This document shows, piece after piece, positions 5,667 through 9,867 of a stretch of 9,867 nucleotides of DNA. Position numbers and translations under genes: made by a program. The DNA comes from 66-474 sp035572335. GTDB taxonomy: Bacteria > Pseudomonadota > Gammaproteobacteria > Xanthomonadales > Rhodanobacteraceae. Within the stretch, counting starts at the first letter, position 1, and each line of letters begins with the position of its first letter. The DNA is taken from NCBI GenBank assembly GCA_035572335.1, contig DATNAW010000264.1, positions 1-9,867 of the forward strand, written 5' to 3'. The notes below the pieces were generated by a model that worked only from the letters and a program-made list of their open reading frames with translations, made no database searches and was not told the origin of the DNA.

Positions 5667-7700
5667 TCAGTGCGCCTTCGCCGGTTTGCGCATTTCGGCG
5701 AGCACGCCCGTGCAGGCATTCTCGTTCTCGTGGCTGGGCGCGACCAGCGCCGCCAGCGCGGCGGCGGGTGCGGCGACCACGCCGAGTACCGCCGCACCGA
5801 CGCCGCGTGCCAGCAGCGGGCCTTTTTCCACGCCCGCATCGGGATGTTGCAGCGTGCCGCGCAAATACAGCGGCGAACGCAGCGACAGCATACGGATGCC
5901 CTTGCTATGCGGGTGCATCACCAGGTCGAGCGTCTCGTCCTTGAGGTCGATGCTGCCGTCGACGTCGATGCGCATGGTTTCGGCATCGACGAAGAACAGC
6001 CGCGGCCGCCACGTGCCGTCTTTGGCGACCAGGTCGGCAGCCGCGCAGTTGATTTTCTCCGGTTTGTCGCCGACCAGTTTGGTGATGATGATGTTGCCAA
6101 TGTTGAGCCCGGCCTCCTCGAGCAGCAGCTTGCTGACCGCGCCGTTGTCGATCAGCAGCTTGACCTCGCCGTCCGACGTGCCGAGCAACCGCGCCACGGA
6201 ATTGCCGTCGCCCTTCAGCGCCGCCTCGCCGTTGATCTGGCCGAGGCTGGTGTGCATCAGGTCCACGGTCGGGAACAGCTTTTTGAGCTGGAGGTGCCGC
6301 AGCTTCAGCGTGGCTTCGCCGTGCATCGGTGTCTTGCGGCCGTCCAGCGCGATGTTTGCCCGAAGGCTGCCACCCGCGGCGGACAGCGCCAGCGGGTCGA
6401 GCGTCAGCAGGCCATCGTTCAATACCAGGTGCGTCGAAAGGTCGCTGATCGGCAGCGCACCCTTGCGCACGATGCGCTTGCCGGTGAAGTGCACGTCCGC
6501 ATCCATGGTGCGCCAGCGTGTGGTGTCGAAGGTTTCCACCGGCAGCACCTTGTCGGCGGGCTGTTTCTGCGTTTCGCCGCGCTGCGTCTTCGCCGCGTTG
6601 CTGTCGGCGCCGATCAGCGGCGCAAGGTCGGCGAAGTCGAGCACGTTCGATGTCAGCGTGCCGGCCAGTTTCGGACGGGCGCCGTTGTTGCTGTAGGTGA
6701 CGCTGCCGTGCAGGTCGCTGTGACCGACCTTGCCGTCGAATTTGTCGTACTCGAAGACGCCTTGGTGGATGCGCGCGAGCAGGCGCCCGCGGGCCGTGAA
6801 CGGCGCGGTGGTCGGCAGGTTCACACCGGTCAGCGCGTACAGATGCGACATGCTGTTGCCGGACACGTCGAGGTTGAGATCCAGCGCGCCGAGGTGCACC
6901 GGATCGGTCAGCGTGCCGGCTATCACGATGTGCAGGTCGCGCAGGCGCAGGTCGGCCTGCAGCGGAAATGGCATTGACGCATCGGAGAGCGCAAGCACGC
7001 TGCCGATCTTGCCGCTGCCGCGTGCTCTGGCACCGCGCCAGGTCCCCTGCGCGGTCCATGCGAAGTAATACGCCTGGTTCGAATGCGGGGATGGTGTCGC
7101 GGGTGCGTTGCCGCTGGCGGGCACGATCTGTTCGAACGGAATCGGCTTGCCCAGCGGCTTCACGTCGAAATCGAGGTGCATGTCCAGCCTGGCGTCGTCC
7201 CAGTGGATGCGGCCCGCGTCGAAGCCGACTTCACCGACGGCGAGTTTCCAGTTGCCGTTGCCGTGCGCGAACTTGAACGTCCAATTGGCGCGGCCCTGCT
7301 TGTCGCGTTCGACATCGACGGCTGGACCGTAGAGCTTGAGCGAAGGAATGTCGATGGTGTGCGAGACCAGCGCGATCGGATTCAGGCTGAAGCGCACCTG
7401 CTGCACGGTCGCGAAGCGCGGTTGCTGCGCCCAAGCCGGATTCGCGATGCTGATGTCGTGCGCAGTGAAACGCGGCCACGGAATCCAATGTGCCACGCCG
7501 CTCGCATCGGGATTGCGCGTCCAGTTGACGGTCAGGTCGCCGTTGATCGCGACGGGACGCCCGATCGAAGTGGTCAGGCGCTGGTCCAGCCACGGCCGCG
7601 CGCGGTTCCAGTTGAACAGCGCGACAAGCAGCACGAGCGCCACCAGCAAGGCTGCGATCGCCACCACGATCCAGATCAGGATGCGGCCTGCGCGGGTCAT
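5667..7700 (-). CDS. AsmA-family protein (YhjG-like), inner-membrane anchored
   Basis: This 677-residue protein starts MTRAGRIL and has one N-terminal transmembrane helix (about residues 8-29), with the rest predicted periplasmic. Typical AsmA features follow: NWNRARPWLDQRLTTSIGRP, then VNWTRNP, PWPRFTAHDISIANPAWA and FSLNPIALVSHTIDIPSLKL. The C-terminal AsmA region includes SLGQINGEAALKGDGNSVAR, LLEEAGLNIGN and DLVMHPHSKGIRMLSLRSPL. A small-residue hydrophobic stretch and an NACTGVLAEMRK tail end the protein. AsmA-like proteins are linked to outer-membrane assembly and, in recent work on larger members, to phospholipid transport between the membranes; applying that to this shorter member is inference. 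ATG at 7700 has GGAA about ten bases upstream. It diverges from ypfJ across 178 bp and precedes the EamA gene on the same strand. Confidence 0.88.
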   Translation of the reverse strand: MTRAGRILIWIVVAIAALLVALVLLVALFNWNRARPWLDQRLTTSIGRPVAINGDLTVNWTRNPDASGVAHWIPWPRFTAHDISIANPAWAQQPRFATVQQVRFSLNPIALVSHTIDIPSLKLYGPAVDVERDKQGRANWTFKFAHGNGNWKLAVGEVGFDAGRIHWDDARLDMHLDFDVKPLGKPIPFEQIVPASGNAPATPSPHSNQAYYFAWTAQGTWRGARARGSGKIGSVLALSDASMPFPLQADLRLRDLHIVIAGTLTDPVHLGALDLNLDVSGNSMSHLYALTGVNLPTTAPFTARGRLLARIHQGVFEYDKFDGKVGHSDLHGSVTYSNNGARPKLAGTLTSNVLDFADLAPLIGADSNAAKTQRGETQKQPADKVLPVETFDTTRWRTMDADVHFTGKRIVRKGALPISDLSTHLVLNDGLLTLDPLALSAAGGSLRANIALDGRKTPMHGEATLKLRHLQLKKLFPTVDLMHTSLGQINGEAALKGDGNSVARLLGTSDGEVKLLIDNGAVSKLLLEEAGLNIGNIIITKLVGDKPEKINCAAADLVAKDGTWRPRLFFVDAETMRIDVDGSIDLKDETLDLVMHPHSKGIRMLSLRSPLYLRGTLQHPDAGVEKGPLLARGVGAAVLGVVAAPAAALAALVAPSHENENACTGVLAEMRKPAKAH

Positions 7701-7878
7701 CTCCAGCGTTCCGTTCGGATCGCATCAAAGCCTAGCGATGGGTTCCTGAACTGCCAGCGGGACGCGCACGCATTCATTCAGGATGACGTTGCGATTCGCG
7801 CGCACTTGCGAGCCGCCCGTGCTTGCCGCAAAGTGGACCAACCCGCGGCCGCGCGGGCCTGGGGAAAGGAGAATCGTC

Positions 7879-8748
7879 ATGCTTTGGCAGAAGGGTCGTT
7901 CCAGCGACAACGTGGAAGAGGCGGGCGGCGGTGGCGGGTCCGGCATCGGCGGCATCCACCTCGGGCTGGGCGGCACCATCATCGCGATCATCATCGCGAT
8001 GATCTTCCCGTCCACGCGCGGGATCATCTTCGGATTGCTGACCGGCAGTGGCGACATGGCCGGAAGCAACACTCCGGCGCAGACCACGCAAGTCGACAAC
8101 AACGATCCGCAGGTGCAGTTCGTCCGCAAGATCCTCGGCAGCACCGAAGACGTTTGGACGGCGGACTTCCAGCAGATGGGCAAGCAGTACGTCGATCCCA
8201 AGCTGATCCTGTTCCACGGACAGGTCGCGACGGCCTGCGGCGGCGCGACGGCAGCGGTCGGGCCGTTCTATTGCCCCGGCGACAAGCGCGTGTACCTCGA
8301 CCTCGACTTCTTCCAGGAACTGGCGACGCGTTTCCATTCCGACAGCGACTTCGCGCGCGCCTACGTGATCGCGCACGAGGTCGGCCACCATGTGCAGGAC
8401 CAGCTCGGCATCATGGACATGGAACAGCAGCTCGCGCAACGCGGCGAGCCGATGAAGGGGGCGAACGGTTTGTCGGTGCGCCTGGAACTGCAGGCCGACT
8501 GCTTCGCCGGCGTGTGGGCCAACAAGTCGCAGCAACAACTGCAATGGCTGCAGGCGGGTGACATCGAAAGCGCACTGAACGCCGCTTCGCAGATCGGCGA
8601 CGACACGCTGGAGCAGGAAGCGCAAGGCACGGTGGTGCCCGATTCCTTCACGCACGGCACCTCGGCGCAGCGCGTAAAGTGGTTCAAGACCGGCTTCCAG
8701 TCCGGCGACATCAACGCCTGCGACACCTTCCACGCGCAGACGTTGTGA
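7879..8748 (+). CDS. ypfJ: Neutral zinc metallopeptidase, YpfJ family
   Basis: This 289-residue protein matches the YpfJ/Zn_peptidase family (Pfam PF04228). The N-terminus MLWQKGRSSDNVEEAGGGGG is a family signature. A glycine-rich stretch and a single membrane helix (about residues 31-48) follow, placing the catalytic domain outside the cytoplasm. The zinc motif HEVGHH is at 166-171 (HExxH with catalytic Glu167), and ELQADCFAG around 203-211 supplies the likely third ligand. Cys120 and Cys132 could form a disulfide. Length is normal; the physiological substrate of the family is not established. ATG at 7879 has AAAGGAG seven bases upstream, which rules out the longer frame open back to 7783. 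The 178 bp before it, shared with the AsmA gene, contain no promoter I would defend. Confidence 0.93.
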   Translation: MLWQKGRSSDNVEEAGGGGGSGIGGIHLGLGGTIIAIIIAMIFPSTRGIIFGLLTGSGDMAGSNTPAQTTQVDNNDPQVQFVRKILGSTEDVWTADFQQMGKQYVDPKLILFHGQVATACGGATAAVGPFYCPGDKRVYLDLDFFQELATRFHSDSDFARAYVIAHEVGHHVQDQLGIMDMEQQLAQRGEPMKGANGLSVRLELQADCFAGVWANKSQQQLQWLQAGDIESALNAASQIGDDTLEQEAQGTVVPDSFTHGTSAQRVKWFKTGFQSGDINACDTFHAQTL

Positions 8749-8754
8749 GCACGC

Positions 8755-8775
8755 GCGCCGATGGATGCGCGGCGC
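8755..8775. other. Short GC hairpin just after ypfJ
   Basis: GCGCCG (8755-8760) and CGGCGC (8770-8775) flank a nine-base loop, starting seven bases after the ypfJ stop. No T-run follows, so it could at most assist a factor-dependent terminator or stabilise the mRNA 3' end. Confidence 0.3.
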
Positions 8776-8816
8776 ACGGGTTGAATCCGGATCATCGCGG
8801 ACCCATAAAACGGCTT

Positions 8817-8834
8817 CGGCGCCTTGCGGCGCCG
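8817..8834. other. Perfect 7-bp GC hairpin in the ypfJ - DUF1249 gap
   Basis: CGGCGCC, loop TTGC, then GGCGCCG, extended by a T-A pair on the outside. There is no T-tract on the plus strand; on the minus strand a short TTTT follows a few bases later, but no minus-strand gene ends here. It probably helps separate ypfJ transcription from the next gene. This role is inferred. Confidence 0.4.
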
Positions 8835-8852
8835 AGATCGCTACGTTGCGCG

Positions 8853-8864
8853 TTTCGCGCGAAA
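8853..8864. promoter_or_regulatory. 12-bp palindrome TTTCGCGCGAAA upstream of the DUF1249 promoter, possible operator
   Basis: TTTCGCGCGAAA is a perfect palindrome ending about ten bases before the candidate -35 box at 8875. Its size, symmetry and position would suit a dimeric regulator, but no regulator is identified, and short CG palindromes also arise by chance in this GC content. Confidence 0.3.
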
Positions 8865-8874
8865 AATTCAAGAC

Positions 8875-8902
8875 GTGCCAAAAGAAATTCCTGCGCTAAG
8901 AT
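8875..8902 (+). promoter_or_regulatory. Candidate sigma-70 promoter for the DUF1249 gene
   Basis: GTGCCA (8875-8880), 16 bases, then TAAGAT (8897-8902); each box matches consensus at four of six positions. The local DNA is clearly more A/T-rich than its surroundings. The -10 box ends six bases before the A of the ATG at 8909, so transcription would start at or within a base or two of the start codon. Confidence 0.5.
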
Positions 8903-8908
8903 CGAACC

Positions 8909-9421
8909 ATGCAATCGGTAATCGTCCATCCTGCTTCCACCCGGCGCCGGCGTTCGTTCGCGGCGGCCCTGCTGCCGGATCGCTTCGGCTGGCTGATGGG
9001 GCTGTATTCGGAAAACCACCAGCGTCTCGCGCGCTTGTTCGCGCCGCATCGGCTCACGGTGGGCGAATACGTTTCGTCGGTGGGCGACGGCCTTGACGTG
9101 CGCCTCTCGGTGCAGGAGCGCCACCCATACACGCTGGAACTCGGCCTCACGTACGAAGTGATCGACGCCAGCACCGGCAATCCCGCGCCGTCCGCGCAAT
9201 TGCGCTGCTATCTCGACGCGCACATGACCGAAGCACTGCATTGCCAGCCAGGCCGCGACCTGTGGCAGGTGCTGGGGCCGCTCGCGCCCGCGCGCAACGT
9301 ACTGCAACACCGCATGCGCATGAATGGCTTCCTCAACCGCTGGCTCGAATACCTGGCCGGGCAGGGACATTCGTTGGCGACGCTGGAGCGGTTGCCTGCC
9401 GAGGCACCGGCTGCGGCTTGA
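8909..9421 (+). CDS. DUF1249 family protein (YqiB-like)
   Basis: This 170-residue cytoplasmic protein fits DUF1249, the family of E. coli YqiB, which has no established biochemical role. Recognisable parts are LMGLYSENHQRLARLF at about 29-44, LDVRLSVQERHPYTLELGLT, the QLRCYLDAHMTEAL segment (family pattern: ...VRLYHDAxMAEV) and MNGFLNRWLEYLAGQGHS near the C-terminus. The first 20 residues are Arg/Ala-rich and look non-conserved. The ATG at 8909 has no Shine-Dalgarno (TAAGATCGAACC precedes it), and a -10-like box ends six bases upstream, suggesting leaderless translation. An internal start is possible, but the next ATG (codon 30) would remove part of the conserved region. The gene is followed by a bidirectional terminator and then the tRNA cluster on the other strand. 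Confidence 0.85.
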   Translation: MQSVIVHPASTRRRRSFAAALLPDRFGWLMGLYSENHQRLARLFAPHRLTVGEYVSSVGDGLDVRLSVQERHPYTLELGLTYEVIDASTGNPAPSAQLRCYLDAHMTEALHCQPGRDLWQVLGPLAPARNVLQHRMRMNGFLNRWLEYLAGQGHSLATLERLPAEAPAAA

Positions 9422-9502
9422 AACGCACCGATCCGTCATTGCGATGATGGCGTTGGTACGTCGCACTTTCCCATAAGCGCCAGCAGACCCTCGCGCACGA
9501 AA

Positions 9503-9525
9503 AAAGCCCGCACTTGGCGGGTTTT
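9503..9525. terminator. Bidirectional intrinsic terminator between the DUF1249 gene and the tRNA cluster
   Basis: A 9-bp stem (AAAGCCCGC / GCGGGTTTT, one G-T pair) with loop ACTTG. Read on the minus strand, the GC stem runs into six Ts, a textbook intrinsic terminator 23 bases after the tRNA-Asp 3' end. Read on the plus strand, four Ts follow the stem, adequate to end the DUF1249 message. Confidence 0.85.
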
Positions 9526-9547
9526 CGTCGTGACACGATTCGAAGAA

Positions 9548-9624
9548 TGGCGGAGCGGACGGGACTCGAACCCGCGACCTCCGGCGTGACAGGCCAGCAT
9601 TCTAACCAGCTGAACTACCGCTCC
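9548..9624 (-). tRNA. tRNA-Asp (GTC)
   Basis: 77 nt read on the minus strand, from GGAGCGG to the encoded CCA. The acceptor stem pairs GGAGCGG with CCGCTCC, and G73 is the discriminator expected for bacterial tRNA-Asp. The anticodon arm is CTGGC / CTGTCAC / GCCGG, giving anticodon GTC with one T-G pair. The T arm has GGTTCGAGTCC. It is last in the cluster, with the terminator just beyond. Confidence 0.97.
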
Positions 9625-9645
9625 GCATTGTCCGTTTTTTCCGCT

Positions 9646-9692
9646 GCGAACGTTGCGTTCGCGTGCGGCATGTTGCGTGTTTCGGGCCGCAC
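9646..9692 (-). other. Two abutting inverted repeats in the tRNA-Glu/tRNA-Asp spacer
   Basis: GTGCGGC (9663-9669) pairs with GCCGCAC (9686-9692) over a 16-base loop. Immediately beside it GCGAACG (9646-9652) pairs with CGTTCGC (9656-9662) over a 3-base loop. Both stems are perfect 7-bp stems with no base between them. If the three tRNAs are one transcript, the 105-nt spacer would fold into two stacked hairpins. Neither has a U-tract, so they are not intrinsic terminators. A processing or stability role is inferred. Confidence 0.45.
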
Positions 9693-9723
9693 ATTGTACT
9701 TGCATCAACGCATGCCATGGCAA
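9693..9723 (-). promoter_or_regulatory. Weak candidate internal promoter for tRNA-Asp
   Basis: On the minus strand TTGCCA (9718-9723) precedes TACAAT (9693-9698), each matching consensus at five of six positions, but their 19-bp spacing is at the long limit. Initiation near 9686 would cut through the larger inverted repeat, so this reading competes with the hairpin reading of the spacer. Confidence 0.25.
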
Positions 9724-9729
9724 CATCCA

Positions 9730-9805
9730 TGGCGTCCCCACGGGGATTCGAACCCCGGTCGCCACCGTGAAAGGGTGGTGTCCTAGGCCTCTAGACGATG
9801 GGGAC
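9730..9805 (-). tRNA. tRNA-Glu (TTC)
   Basis: 76 nt on the minus strand, from GTCCCCA to the encoded CCA. The acceptor stem pairs GTCCCCA with TGGGGAC, and the discriminator is G73. The anticodon arm CCACC / CTTTCAC / GGTGG carries TTC. The T arm is CGGGGTTCGAATCCCCG. It starts 12 bases after the tRNA-Ala 3' end, close enough to share a transcript. Confidence 0.97.
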
Positions 9806-9817
9806 AGCGTGGGGATT

Positions 9818-9867
9818 TGGTGGAGCCAGCCGGGATCGAACCGGCGACCTCTACAATGCCATTGTAG
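9818..9867 (-). tRNA. tRNA-Ala (GGC), 5' part cut by the right edge
   Basis: The last 50 nt of a tRNA are present, from the anticodon arm to the encoded CCA. The arm CTACA / ATGGCAT / TGTAG carries anticodon GGC. The T arm GCCGGTTCGATCCCGGC and the 3' end TGGCTCCACCA (A73) agree with tRNA-Ala. The D arm and 5' acceptor strand lie outside the window, so acceptor pairing cannot be checked. It is the first visible member of the cluster; the operon promoter must be further right. Confidence 0.93.

Noticed and set aside
5383..6977. Long plus-strand ORFs (5383-6696 and 5670-6977) opposite the AsmA gene
   Set aside because: Ser/Arg- or Gln/Arg-rich antisense frames; the AsmA reading frame is intact and matches its family throughout.
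7783..7878. N-terminal extension of YpfJ by 32 codons
   Set aside because: The extension is Pro/Arg-rich and unlike the family, and the ATG at 7879 has a strong AAAGGAG site and the canonical MLWQ-GR-SDN start.
8817..8834. Hairpin after ypfJ as an intrinsic terminator
   Set aside because: The stem is perfect but no T-run follows it on the plus strand, so I list it only as a structure.
9710..9733. CCATGG occurring twice close together near tRNA-Glu, as a possible attachment-site repeat
   Set aside because: Only short shared words; no integrase or duplicated tRNA 3' end is present in the window, so an att site is not supported.
9436..9765. 109-codon minus-strand ORF across the tRNA region
   Set aside because: It runs through tRNA-Asp, part of tRNA-Glu and the terminator; its segment VVQLVRMLACHAGGRGFESR is the familiar artefact of translating a tRNA gene.
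1..9867. CRISPR arrays, insertion sequences, prophage or defence islands
   Set aside because: No spaced direct repeats, terminal inverted repeats, transposase or phage-like proteins were found; the genes read as ordinary chromosomal loci.

Overview
The window reads as chromosomal core DNA from a high-GC gammaproteobacterium, most likely in or near the Xanthomonadales (Rhodanobacteraceae/Xanthomonadaceae). This lineage call is inference. It rests on the G/C-rich third codon positions, the YpfJ-DUF1249 pairing, a TolB-like/TPR membrane protein of a type I recall as common in that order, and three tRNA genes that all encode their CCA end. I see no integrase, transposase, phage gene, CRISPR array, toxin-antitoxin pair or defence module.

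Left part (1-2556). A tightly packed minus-strand unit reads from about 1446 leftwards. It begins with a 43-codon ORF that looks like a glyoxalase/VOC gene with its middle deleted. A DUF72 (YecE-like) protein follows, joined by an ATGA overlap. Then comes a DacB/PBP4-type D-alanyl-D-alanine carboxypeptidase made as a lipoprotein, started at a TTG that overlaps the DUF72 stop and cut by the left edge. A divergent 33-residue lysine-rich micro-ORF with a strong Shine-Dalgarno lies at 1583-1684. It converges on fdhD (minus), the sulfurtransferase that activates molybdenum/tungsten formate dehydrogenases. No formate dehydrogenase gene is visible.

Middle part (2557-7700). A 104-bp region carries outward-facing TATACT boxes and separates fdhD from a plus-strand membrane protein with three transmembrane helices, a TolB-N-like domain and TPR repeats. 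A 48-residue acidic/basic micro-ORF with internal repeats follows it. Two minus-strand genes come next: an AsmA-family protein (transcribed first) and an EamA/DMT transporter. A perfect hairpin sits in the gap between them.

Right part (7701-9867). On the plus strand lie ypfJ (neutral zinc metallopeptidase) and a DUF1249/YqiB-like gene whose promoter sits so close to the ATG that a leaderless mRNA is plausible. A bidirectional intrinsic terminator at 9503-9525 separates them from a minus-strand tRNA cluster, transcribed Ala(GGC) - Glu(TTC) - Asp(GTC). The Ala gene is cut by the right edge. The 105-nt Glu-Asp spacer contains two abutting inverted repeats.

Themes are mostly envelope biology (DacB, AsmA, YpfJ, the TPR membrane protein, EamA), cofactor/enzyme maturation (FdhD) and translation (tRNAs). 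No gene cluster here looks like a new multi-gene system. The items most worth a second look are small-scale: the collapsed VOC gene, the two charged micro-ORFs, the possible leaderless gene and the structured tRNA spacer.
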